A stretch of 64,000 bases of DNA from a virus. Location: positions 62,001 through 126,000 of the IMG/VR virus record IMGVR_UViG_3300039183_000005; one strand, given 5' to 3'. Both the position numbers and the translations under genes were made by a program. This document shows positions 18,670 through 26,513 of this stretch, piece by piece (the stretch's first letter is position 1; every line of letters begins with the position of its first letter). The notes under the pieces were generated by a model. It made no database searches. It was not told where the DNA came from and saw only the letters and a list, made by a program, of their open reading frames with translations.

Positions 18670-19430
18670 ACCAGCCATGACTCCGCAAACAACCAGGAAA
18701 GACCCATACCAGTTTCTTCTTCTTCTATCCATAGTCTTTGTGTAAAAGATTCTTTTATTGGAGATTTCATCAATTCTTTGTATGGCATGGTAATGAATAA
18801 TCCATAATTAAGTTCTTGTGGTATAGTAGCTGTTGAACCGATCGCAAACGGAAAAGTCCAGTGAATAACACGACTAGAAACATGTTGAACCTTCCTGGCC
18901 AGTGTATGAAGATTAAATAATGTATTTCCAGCAGAAATTGCCATAAAAAATGGAGACTTAACCTGTTTGGAAACTCTTCGCAAAGTATCTCCACGTTGAT
19001 CAATAGTCTCGTGTTCACTACTGCTATCCACTACTGTTTGGATCGAATGCTTTTTGGCTTGTAAATATTGAAGTGCTAAATTTTTTCTTTCACCAAAACC
19101 AGTAGTATCCATAATAATAACTTTTTTGGCATATGGACGATACCAATTTGGACCCAATGTTTTCTCTAAGTCTCCTGCGGTGTTATGAGCTTCATCAAAA
19201 AATACCAATAAATCAAATCTCAACGCCATTTCGTCGATTACTTTCTCGTGTAATTGAGACATATCGGCAGTATTCTGTTTTTTAGCCCACTTGCGACTTC
19301 TGCACATTCGACAATAACCAGGAGCGAATACACGACCATTCTTAGAAACGCATAATTGTTTTATTGCACAGCCTTTTCCTGTATCGTCACTAACGAAAAA
19401 ACAGCAACCTTCACAACCAGTTGTTATCAT
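18666..19430 (-). CDS. Cys-rich putative glycosyltransferase-like protein (254 aa)
   Basis: Residues 5-45 carry nine cysteines (CEGCC, GCAIKQLC, YCRMCRSRKW), a likely metal-binding module that could hold zinc or an iron-sulfur cluster. The remainder looks like a nucleotide-binding alpha/beta protein (FDLLVFFDEAHNTAGDLEKTL, KVIIMDTTGFGERKNLALQYL), with a pattern similar to glycosyltransferases that begin with a strand followed by a short acidic loop. It overlaps both neighbours by 4 bases, so it is translated with the methyltransferase and the GT2. The family is not recognised with certainty. Confidence 0.4.
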   Translation of the reverse strand: MITTGCEGCCFFVSDDTGKGCAIKQLCVSKNGRVFAPGYCRMCRSRKWAKKQNTADMSQLHEKVIDEMALRFDLLVFFDEAHNTAGDLEKTLGPNWYRPYAKKVIIMDTTGFGERKNLALQYLQAKKHSIQTVVDSSSEHETIDQRGDTLRRVSKQVKSPFFMAISAGNTLFNLHTLARKVQHVSSRVIHWTFPFAIGSTATIPQELNYGLFITMPYKELMKSPIKESFTQRLWIEEEETGMGLSWLFAESWLV

Positions 19431-19897
19431 TTTATTGCCTCTACATAAATTGCCACACCTTCGTAACGTTTAAGAGTTATCGTTAATCCGATTTCTTGTA
19501 ATAAATCCACTAATGTCATTGCGTCAATAACGGATATCCTAGAATCAACGCCCTCTTGTGTTCCGAAAATCATTTGTGAATATTCTGATAAATTGAATTG
19601 TCCTTGAGAAAAGGCTTTGGCTATAGCGTAACAATCCGGCACTAGTATTTTAAGTATACCACCTGCGACTAATTTCTGTGACCAATTTGTTAGGGTTCGT
19701 CTAATCGCTTTTATGGGCAAATATTCAAGACAATCTATAGCTAAAATTTCGTTAACAGTTTCATACTCAGTTAACCAATCTAGCGTCTGTATATCTCCTT
19801 GTCGATATATTTCCGGTGGTACCTGACCAGGAGGCAAACGGTCGATATTTATATATCCTGATCTAATGTCGTTGCCGCAGCCCAAGTTTAACTTCAT
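19427..19897 (-). CDS. SAM-dependent methyltransferase, small class I (156 aa)
   Basis: The N-terminus MKLNLGCGNDIRSGYINID is the signature of small predicted methyltransferases (COG4627 type): the glycine-rich SAM loop LGCGND followed by the GYxNID strand. Downstream, EILAIDCLEYLP and AGGILKILVPDCYAI match motifs IV and VI (HVLEHL..G..LRPGG...VPD). It is shorter than many class I enzymes, but all core motifs are present. Inference: it methylates a sugar or lipid-linked glycan built by the adjacent glycosyltransferases. Confidence 0.75.
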   Translation of the reverse strand: MKLNLGCGNDIRSGYINIDRLPPGQVPPEIYRQGDIQTLDWLTEYETVNEILAIDCLEYLPIKAIRRTLTNWSQKLVAGGILKILVPDCYAIAKAFSQGQFNLSEYSQMIFGTQEGVDSRISVIDAMTLVDLLQEIGLTITLKRYEGVAIYVEAIK

Positions 19898-19907
19898 TAT
19901 TTATCTC

Positions 19908-20927
19908 CTATACCCAACGACCTGCTGGACATTTTGCCACTTTCCAAAATACCCTGTTCCACTCATCAAGAAACTTTTGTTGACCGAAATTTTTCAATAT
20001 TGTTTTCCTACCGGCAGCACCAATTTCGCGAGCCATATCTTGATCTGCTATTAATTCTTGAAGTCTTTCTTTCATGGTTATTGGATCATTGGTTATAAAA
20101 CCATTAATACCATCCTCGATAAATTCTGGCATTGCAGTAGTTGCTGTCGTAACAATAGGACATCCCACAGACATAGCTTCTAGTAAGCTGAATGGAGTTG
20201 TCGACCATAAAGTTGTATTCAGAAAAACCGAAGCATGACGATAAAGTTCCCTTAGATGATCAACGTTATCGGCATTTTTTGAAAATCCAGGACTATCTCC
20301 CCATGGATTTGTTGCCAAGCCATTTGTCACTTCCTGATATAGGTCAAATCCGCAAATTCTGTTTCTTTGTGGGTAATTCCACACAGCAGTCATGACTTTA
20401 CCATCGCCACCAATCCATCCATTCCAGTAGTCAGTTTGCATACCGTGCTTTATAACCGTAATATTTGGATCATTTAAATCACGGAACCATGCTCCAACAC
20501 TGAAATCGGCCATGAAAATGTCATGATCGCACGGTAAACTTCCTATTCGTTTTATGGTTTCATCATCCCAATCTGGCCACGGTAAAGTATGTTGAGCACA
20601 TAATAGTGGACAATTAAGTTGCTGTGATAATTGAACCATTATTGGATAATGATCAATTGAATTCTGAGAAAGTACCAAATCAAAGGCGATATCAATTTTT
20701 AGTTGATCGCGGATATCTTGACCTTGCAAGACAAAGAAATTAGGTGGTAATTTTCGTTCGCTAGAATTCCATCGATGGAATTTGGGATGTTGTAAAACAT
20801 AAAAATTATGGCCTGTTTCGGCTAATGTTGCACTGTACCCCTCGTGATTGTTGGCATATAGAATATTTAGGGGACGTTTGGGGTCGCGATTAATACTTCT
20901 CAAAGCTGTGGAAAGCGGTGCGGTCAT
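19908..20927 (-). CDS. GT-B glycosyltransferase, family 4-like (339 aa)
   Basis: ATG 20927 (MTAPLSTALRSINRD) is chosen because GGGAGA lies upstream and the ATG shares a base with the preceding stop (TAATG). The C-terminal half has the donor-binding signature: LYRHASVFLNTTLWSTTPFSLLEAM then SVGCPIVTTATTAMPEFI and DGINGFI, with the Glu of 'LEAMSxGCPIV' in the place expected for GT4 enzymes. The N-terminal half (LNILYANNHEGY) is the acceptor Rossmann domain. Expected to transfer a sugar with retention of configuration. It belongs to the P4-driven carbohydrate cluster. Confidence 0.75.
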   Translation of the reverse strand: MTAPLSTALRSINRDPKRPLNILYANNHEGYSATLAETGHNFYVLQHPKFHRWNSSERKLPPNFFVLQGQDIRDQLKIDIAFDLVLSQNSIDHYPIMVQLSQQLNCPLLCAQHTLPWPDWDDETIKRIGSLPCDHDIFMADFSVGAWFRDLNDPNITVIKHGMQTDYWNGWIGGDGKVMTAVWNYPQRNRICGFDLYQEVTNGLATNPWGDSPGFSKNADNVDHLRELYRHASVFLNTTLWSTTPFSLLEAMSVGCPIVTTATTAMPEFIEDGINGFITNDPITMKERLQELIADQDMAREIGAAGRKTILKNFGQQKFLDEWNRVFWKVAKCPAGRWV

Positions 20928-21112
20928 TATTCGTTCTCCCTTGGTCGTCCATGACATATAGCACGATCTGCATTGCATTGAGCACAAACATCACGACCAG
21001 CTTTTGTTTCTGAATAAATTAATGGACCAGCTATTTCTGGTGGAAGTGTACATGTTTCGGGCACATATCCTTGTTGTATCATCAATTTTTTACCTAATTT
21101 TCCCCTAAACAT
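20927..21112 (-). CDS. Small Cys-containing protein (61 aa)
   Basis: ATG 21112 shares a base with the preceding stop, and the stop overlaps the start of the downstream glycosyltransferase, so it is embedded in a translationally coupled row. The C-terminus CAQCNADRAICHGR provides three cysteines and a histidine, a possible single zinc site. A YVPETCTLPPEI stretch precedes it. No family recognised. Confidence 0.45.
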   Translation of the reverse strand: MFRGKLGKKLMIQQGYVPETCTLPPEIAGPLIYSETKAGRDVCAQCNADRAICHGRPRENE

Positions 21113-21345
21113 TATGATGTTCCTGTAATTTCTTTTAATTCTATATCATTTAAAGCCAATTGTAAATCAATTACCATCGCCATTAAAGATACAATCTCTT
21201 TATCTTTATCTGAATTAATACCACCATGAATCAGTCTTTTGGCTTGATTAGTTTTGACGCCATTAATATGCCAATAATCTCTAAGTGTTTGCAAAGCTTC
21301 ATCTTGAAGTCTAGTCATTCTCACTTTTTTCTCTAATTCTGTCAT
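21112..21345 (-). CDS. Small helical protein, unknown (77 aa)
   Basis: ATG 21345 (MTELEKKVRM) is preferred to GTG 21357 because GGAG overlaps that GTG and lies 6 bases before this ATG. The product is almost wholly helical, with QDEALQTLRDYW in the middle and an acidic end. Such small proteins between glycosyltransferase genes have no assignable function from sequence. Confidence 0.4.
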   Translation of the reverse strand: MTELEKKVRMTRLQDEALQTLRDYWHINGVKTNQAKRLIHGGINSDKDKEIVSLMAMVIDLQLALNDIELKEITGTS

Positions 21346-21360
21346 CATACTCTCCACAAA

Positions 21361-22536
21361 TTATATCAAGTATTTTTTGGCTATTTGTCCAACCTTGTCA
21401 TAGCTAAATTCTGCTACACGTTTTTTAGCAGCTTCTCCCTTAATATGCAATTTTCCGTCTTGCCATTCAGAATACGCCTGCTTCATACAATAAATTAAAT
21501 GTTCTATATCTGGATCGTACCAATATTCATCCCCAGTATATAAATCTGGGAACGAATCAGTCATGCCGAAACAGGGCGTCAATTGGCCCCTTATCAGCCA
21601 TCCACAGTTAACCTCTCCGGGATATTTGAACATATGTTTTTTGGGTTCCCAATATCTAAATGCTTGTGGATAAGTAAGTTCTGGAAAATAACCCCAGTTG
21701 CTCAAAATTACCGGATTTCCAAATCCAAGACTATCAAATGCCCCTAATCCAATTGCCTCACCATGGCTGGCCGAAACAAAAACATCACACGCACGATGAA
21801 GCTGATCAAGCTTTTGATCTGGTAGAAAATCCGTGATACACACTACTGGAGGATAATGTGGATGCTTAGCATATATATGTAGTGATTTTTTCACATCTTC
21901 AATTGTTGTTTTTAATATGTTAGTCACTTCGTCTGACGTTTTGCTTGGAATATGTACCTTTAGCACAAGGGCAACATCATCTCTAATACTGAATGCTGAA
22001 TAGAATGCTCTTAAAATTGCTACAACATTTTTCCTACGATTCATTTCTCCAATAGTATAAAATACGCACTTATTTTTGAGTTGTGGTATAGATAATGGTT
22101 CTGGAGCATTATCAAACCTGGCGGTGTCACATGAACATGGAAATATTTTAACGGGTACATTTACATCACTGTCCTTGACAGCTTGCGCATTTTGTATCGA
22201 TGGTACCCATATCTCATCCATAAGATTGCAACAATGGCTCCAGTTTGATCTTTTAAAATTTGTAGTTTCGCAACAAAACAAACCTATATTTCTTACTCCG
22301 AATTTATATTCAAACATATGTGGAAGCACATGCTGTATAACTACATCAACATTATCAGTATCTTTGTTTTCAAGATGTTCTACTTTCCGTGCTAATTCGT
22401 TATTTCTGGATTGAGATAATCTAACAGCACGCGATACAACATTAATATCACCCGCCTCAAGTGCCAACATATTATGTACGGCTTGATTAGAATATCCAGT
22501 ACCGTCGCGAAGTGGTGAAATATAGCATATTTTCAT
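21361..22536 (-). CDS. GT-B glycosyltransferase, family 4-like (391 aa)
   Basis: The N-terminus MKICYISPLRDGTGYSNQAV is a typical GT4 acceptor domain; FYTIGEMNRRKNV is the interdomain strand; the donor domain contains VCITDFLPDQKLDQLHRACDVFVS, ASHGEAIGLGAFDSL and GFGNPVILSNWGYFPEL, matching the EX7E-type nucleotide-sugar site (Glu in HGEAIGL; the second position reads D in this copy). ATG 22536 directly abuts the stop of the intein-containing glycosyltransferase. It is closely similar in architecture to that gene and to 19908-20927. Confidence 0.8.
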   Translation of the reverse strand: MKICYISPLRDGTGYSNQAVHNMLALEAGDINVVSRAVRLSQSRNNELARKVEHLENKDTDNVDVVIQHVLPHMFEYKFGVRNIGLFCCETTNFKRSNWSHCCNLMDEIWVPSIQNAQAVKDSDVNVPVKIFPCSCDTARFDNAPEPLSIPQLKNKCVFYTIGEMNRRKNVVAILRAFYSAFSIRDDVALVLKVHIPSKTSDEVTNILKTTIEDVKKSLHIYAKHPHYPPVVCITDFLPDQKLDQLHRACDVFVSASHGEAIGLGAFDSLGFGNPVILSNWGYFPELTYPQAFRYWEPKKHMFKYPGEVNCGWLIRGQLTPCFGMTDSFPDLYTGDEYWYDPDIEHLIYCMKQAYSEWQDGKLHIKGEAAKKRVAEFSYDKVGQIAKKYLI

Positions 22537-25431
22537 TTAAATCACCGTCACATTTACTTGGTCTAGGACTTCACGCTTTAGTGATGCGAGTCGTTTTTCT
22601 TCCATTATATTCGCTTGGTGAACCATCTCCATAAAATGTTCAACAAATGCTTTTCGATCAAATGGTACACGACGATCACCAACAGTTTTCGATCCGCTAT
22701 TAAGTGATTTTAACCATTCACCGGCAAAATGCGTTTGTAACATATCGGGTCGATTCCAAACTTTACCAATAACCCAGTTTACAAATTCGCTATTGTTCAT
22801 ATTGTTATTTGGCGGAACTAAATTCGGACGATGAATACGAGGTGTCGGACATAACCAAGTAGTTTTCTGATCTTTAATGGGTGTTTCACGTATTACTTGA
22901 CCCCAAATTGCTGCTGTTCTTTCCCACCCACGACGACGCATTGGTTGGTCTTGTCCGTATGTCGGCACTAATTCTTCAGCGTATGCTCTTGTTCGTTTAG
23001 ATTTTTCCCCCCTAACAGTTTCATTTTGTTTAAGAAATTTATCTAATTTATTAGCAAAATCAATATTGCTAGGGAGAGCACGTTTTTGTTCTGTTTCTAT
23101 GATTGCCTCCCAGAAAAAACGTTCTACATCAATTGGGATACTTGTGGGACATTGAAAATAATCTTCCATAGCCGAATATTTTGGTGCAGCGACAGGAACA
23201 CCACAAGCCATTGCTTCCCAAGCTGGCATACCTGCTCCTTCGCAATTGTGCTGTAATCCTTCAAGTGTTACGTAATGATGATCATCCTCTACGTCTATAT
23301 TAACAACTTCACCACTAAAATCACTTTTTTCGCATGATTCAATTTTTACAAAAACAAATCCATCTTTATACAGGGTTTCGTGTGATTTCCGTTGTCCATC
23401 TATTCTTATTTCAAAACGATACATTGGTAATCTATTATCTCGATACGTTATAGAACAATTATAGTACCAACCAATTTTTTCTAATATTGGACCCAATAAT
23501 TTAGCAATATGCAAAGATGTTGTACTATATGTGTTGGTCCATGGTCGCTTTTTATTTTTTTGGGAACCATCTCCAGCTATCAATCCCCTTATAAGTGCTT
23601 CTTGTAATCCAGTGGGCCACAAATGGCATCCATACGGTAATTGCTTTGTATTATCCTTGTGATATAGCAGTGGTCTAAGCTGTTTCGTAAAGTCGACACT
23701 ATTAATATCAACATCCTTAGCATTTCTACCATGTTTAGTACAATCCCTAATACATCTCCGCTTTCCCATTTTATTTGCAATTTTTTGTATTTTTTCTAAA
23801 TTGATATTATCACTACCATGTAGAGTAATACGATTGTTGCCATTGCTAATATTAGCCTTGCCGTCAGCCGCAAATAATCCCAAATAGTACGCCATATCTT
23901 CATCTAAAAATGGTAGATCATAATTTGGTATAATTTCTTCTGTTGGTATGCGATTGACTAATAAATCACCTGGCTGCAATTCATCTGTTCTTTTGTATAT
24001 AAATGTGAGTTCAGGACAAGTAAATTCAGTACCGACCTGCACAGATGGAATATTTTCGAAACCAAACTCATTGGCTATTGGAACAACGATTTGTTGCTCA
24101 ATGCGGTCGGAGATACGATTGTGAAAATTTTGCATTTCTGCACTAACCATATTTTTGTTTTGATGATAATGTTCTCTGTTAACAATACTTTCTATTCCTT
24201 TGGATAGTCCAGTTCTATCTACAACCAGCCATGGATGATTATCCGTTGCCGTAATTGACCACGGTCTTCCCTTAATTTTTACATCGAAACATTTGTCGGA
24301 TGGATTTCTCATAGTCTTATAAACACGATGTAATTTACCATCCTTGCCGACAACCATATTGCCCACTTGAATATCGCCAATCGCTTCCCATCCATCCGAA
24401 GTCATAATGGGTGTGTCAGGATGCAAACAGATAGAATATTGAACGTATAGATCAAACGTTTTCATAATATCTGCTAACACATTACGTGGACATGAATGAT
24501 TTGCATTCGGTGGATGAGCAGCCAATTTTCCACATTTACGACAAACCATCATTTCACCATTGAAAAATGATGGATAGGCAGTTTGACAATTGCTACACAA
24601 ATAAGTCATAATGACCTTATTGCCAATTTTGAAATCGCGAATAGCTTTTCCTATGTCGTATCCGACATCTGGATAGCTAGTGTGAAGATAAAGGAATGTT
24701 CGTTTTGCTAATTCTAAGTGCCCCTTGGTTTTGGATTGATGGAGCCACATCGAAAATGCTTCTATTAAATCATAATACAGCTTGCGCTTTTGGTTTCGCA
24801 TGACCGTACCGACAATTAAAGAATTTGGATCAATTCCCAATCTGGCTTTATGATCCCTTTTATTTTCTGGCGGTTTAAACATTTCAAGATCAACACCAGG
24901 AGATGCTATCGTAACAAGATTTGTTCCTCGTCTGCCAGTTCTCTTTAGTAAATCCATACCATATTCAGAATATGTGAGAACACGATCGCATCGTTTATAT
25001 GTATCTAACCACAATTCTCTTTCGGGTTCTCCATCAATTGTCGGCATCCAAATAAATTTAAAATTATTGCGCAATGGCGAACGTTCAATAAATTCATCCA
25101 TCCACCAATCTCGGATCGAACAAACAATATCAGGCTTGAAATCCAAACATACATCATCAAATTTTGCTTCACCAAACTGATTTGTTGGGCTAGACATATA
25201 TTGCTGCATAGCCGCTTGATTGCTTCGAGCAGGTGCTACTGGATAAAATTTCCACGGAACTTGTTGGCAACGTGGATCATCATCGTGCGCGTAAGACCCC
25301 ATCTCAGCGCATAAAAATTCTCCAGTCGCATGTAATCGGCTAATTACTTCATTTAAATACGTGCTGAAACCAGTAGCAAGAAAACTCGCCTCACCGGTGA
25401 ATAAAACTCTACGCTTGCGATTAGACTCCAT
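22537..25431 (-). CDS. GT-B glycosyltransferase interrupted by an intein (964 aa precursor)
   Basis: ATG 25431 is preferred to GTG 25437 because GGAG lies 5 bases before the ATG. Residues 1-334 are the N-extein: an acceptor Rossmann domain (RVLFTGEASFLATGFSTYL), an interdomain region (LIVGTVMRNQKRKLYYDLI) and an inserted zinc ribbon with Cys at 279, 282, 297 and 300. Residues 335-729 are the intein. The C-extein resumes at Cys730 (CEGAGMPAWEAMACGVPVAA), the EX7E donor-binding motif of GT4 enzymes. After splicing, a 569-residue glycosyltransferase would form; without splicing the donor site is split, so activity should depend on splicing. It is read from the same unit as sigma-like gene 25421-26008, overlapping it by 11 bases. 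Confidence 0.8.
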   Translation of the reverse strand: MESNRKRRVLFTGEASFLATGFSTYLNEVISRLHATGEFLCAEMGSYAHDDDPRCQQVPWKFYPVAPARSNQAAMQQYMSSPTNQFGEAKFDDVCLDFKPDIVCSIRDWWMDEFIERSPLRNNFKFIWMPTIDGEPERELWLDTYKRCDRVLTYSEYGMDLLKRTGRRGTNLVTIASPGVDLEMFKPPENKRDHKARLGIDPNSLIVGTVMRNQKRKLYYDLIEAFSMWLHQSKTKGHLELAKRTFLYLHTSYPDVGYDIGKAIRDFKIGNKVIMTYLCSNCQTAYPSFFNGEMMVCRKCGKLAAHPPNANHSCPRNVLADIMKTFDLYVQYSICLHPDTPIMTSDGWEAIGDIQVGNMVVGKDGKLHRVYKTMRNPSDKCFDVKIKGRPWSITATDNHPWLVVDRTGLSKGIESIVNREHYHQNKNMVSAEMQNFHNRISDRIEQQIVVPIANEFGFENIPSVQVGTEFTCPELTFIYKRTDELQPGDLLVNRIPTEEIIPNYDLPFLDEDMAYYLGLFAADGKANISNGNNRITLHGSDNINLEKIQKIANKMGKRRCIRDCTKHGRNAKDVDINSVDFTKQLRPLLYHKDNTKQLPYGCHLWPTGLQEALIRGLIAGDGSQKNKKRPWTNTYSTTSLHIAKLLGPILEKIGWYYNCSITYRDNRLPMYRFEIRIDGQRKSHETLYKDGFVFVKIESCEKSDFSGEVVNIDVEDDHHYVTLEGLQHNCEGAGMPAWEAMACGVPVAAPKYSAMEDYFQCPTSIPIDVERFFWEAIIETEQKRALPSNIDFANKLDKFLKQNETVRGEKSKRTRAYAEELVPTYGQDQPMRRRGWERTAAIWGQVIRETPIKDQKTTWLCPTPRIHRPNLVPPNNNMNNSEFVNWVIGKVWNRPDMLQTHFAGEWLKSLNSGSKTVGDRRVPFDRKAFVEHFMEMVHQANIMEEKRLASLKREVLDQVNVTVI
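23245..24429 (-). mobile_element. Intein with LAGLIDADG homing endonuclease (395 aa)
   Basis: Block A begins with Cys335 (CLHPDTPIMTSDGWEAIGDI). Block B is TATDNHPWLVV with the T-x-x-H pair (Thr396, His399). The two LAGLIDADG helices read YYLGLFAADG (515-524) and LIRGLIAGDG (613-622), 98 residues apart. Block F is VVNIDVEDDHHYV; block G ends LQHN with penultimate His728 and terminal Asn729, followed by Cys730 as the +1 nucleophile. All splicing and endonuclease residues are present, so the element looks active. Its target is the conserved nucleotide-sugar motif of a glycosyltransferase. Confidence 0.92.
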
Positions 25432-26008
25432 AATCACTCCGCATTAATTTAGGTCGTAAATTTTTAATCCTAGAATACCGTTGATTACGACTAAGTTCCA
25501 AATGTTCTAAATTTTCATCAAATTGTGCCTGTAAAAATTCTTTGTCTTCTGACGTAAGATCATCACATAACAAAAGATCATCAAAGACAAAAAATGGCTC
25601 AGATTCGTACGTAGGTTCTTGAAATAACATATGCCAAGGTTCGGTAAAAATAAGTCGGCGTAAATTAGCTAATTTCTCACTGGTGATATTCAATTCTTGA
25701 CATATCTCCTGTTCTGTCTTGCCTTCAGCCAATAATATTTCCAATTGATGAACTTTCTTTTTGATTCTACGTGGCGCAGATATAGTATACATAGCATCTA
25801 ATGCTGCATTTCTCATTGTATTTGCTATTGCTATAATTGCATATGCCTTTAAATTACGATGTTTTTGTTTCTTGCCACGAATCGTTGCTAATGTTAAATG
25901 CCCTATCTGTATGTAATCTTCTTCATTAGCGCAATTACTGGAATAAATAGCAGCAATTCTTTTTGCTAAGCAAACTATGAATTTATCTAAAGACTGCCAT
26001 CTTCCCAT
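25421..26008 (-). CDS. Sigma-70-like RNA polymerase sigma factor or related regulator (195 aa)
   Basis: Residues of about 27-72 read NEEDYIQIGHLTLATIRGK followed by NLKAYAIIAIANTMRNAALDA, matching sigma region 2 (the 'DLxQEGxLAL...F..YA...I...I' pattern). Residues near 88-125 (KVHQLEILLAEGKTEQEICQEL followed by NITSEKLANLRRLI) resemble a region 3/4 helix-turn-helix. The C-terminus (LTSEDKEFLQAQF, NQRYSRIKNLRPKL) could be a degenerate region 4. It is diverged, so an anti-sigma or transcription adaptor role is possible. It lies between SSB and the intein-bearing glycosyltransferase in the P4 unit. A second sigma-like protein is at 56668-57174. Confidence 0.6.
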   Translation of the reverse strand: MGRWQSLDKFIVCLAKRIAAIYSSNCANEEDYIQIGHLTLATIRGKKQKHRNLKAYAIIAIANTMRNAALDAMYTISAPRRIKKKVHQLEILLAEGKTEQEICQELNITSEKLANLRRLIFTEPWHMLFQEPTYESEPFFVFDDLLLCDDLTSEDKEFLQAQFDENLEHLELSRNQRYSRIKNLRPKLMRSDYGV

Positions 26009-26021
26009 TAATGTTCATTTC

Positions 26022-26438
26022 TTAAAACGGAATATCATCATTATCGACAGGAGGCGGCGCTGACATAGTATTAGTAGTTGACGATTTTGATTCGCCAGAT
26101 TTCTTCTTTCCATTCTTTTCGCACAATTGAAAATCTCGAATAGTTACGGAATATGCTACTCGCTTCTGACCATCCTTTTCCCATGAATCCTGCTTCATAT
26201 ATCCGCATACATAAATCGGCTGACCCTTCTTAACCAACTCCATCATTTTTTCAGCACGAGTACCCCAAACTTGAGCGCGTAAAAAACATGCCTCCTGTTG
26301 CCATTTTTGATCCCTATCCTGATAACTCCGATTGAATGCCAAATTAACGGTACACACAGATGTCCCATTCTGTCCAACACTTCTTAGTTCTGGGTCTGCC
26401 GTTGCGACACCCACACCAAATACACCTAATTCTGCCAT
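26022..26438 (-). CDS. ssb: Single-stranded DNA-binding protein (138 aa)
   Basis: The OB-fold motifs of bacterial SSB are clear: VATADPELRS, TVNLAFNRSY, FLRAQVWGTRAEKMMELVKKG, YVCGYMKQDSWEKDGQKR and VTIRDFQLC. The low-complexity Ser/Thr linker leads to the acidic tip DNDDIPF, which in SSB proteins recruits polymerase, primase and repair partners. AAAGGATAAA precedes ATG 26438. It is the first gene after promoter P4 and coats ssDNA at the phage replication fork. Confidence 0.95.
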   Translation of the reverse strand: MAELGVFGVGVATADPELRSVGQNGTSVCTVNLAFNRSYQDRDQKWQQEACFLRAQVWGTRAEKMMELVKKGQPIYVCGYMKQDSWEKDGQKRVAYSVTIRDFQLCEKNGKKKSGESKSSTTNTMSAPPPVDNDDIPF

Positions 26439-26478
26439 TTTATTATCCTTTACACAAGTAGACTGACCAATTCTTCTT

Positions 26479-26507
26479 ATTATACGTTAAAGTCTAATAT
26501 TTGTTTC
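26479..26507 (-). promoter_or_regulatory. Promoter P4 (GAAACA - 17 - TATAAT) for ssb unit
   Basis: Read on the minus strand: TTTTAT, GAAACA (26507-26502), 17-base spacer, TATAAT (26484-26479). Transcription should start near 26472, leaving a leader of about 34 bases with an AAAGGA site before ssb. Identical layout recurs at P1, P2 and P3. The 75-base gap it occupies holds no gene. Confidence 0.7.
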
Positions 26508-26513
26508 ATAAAA

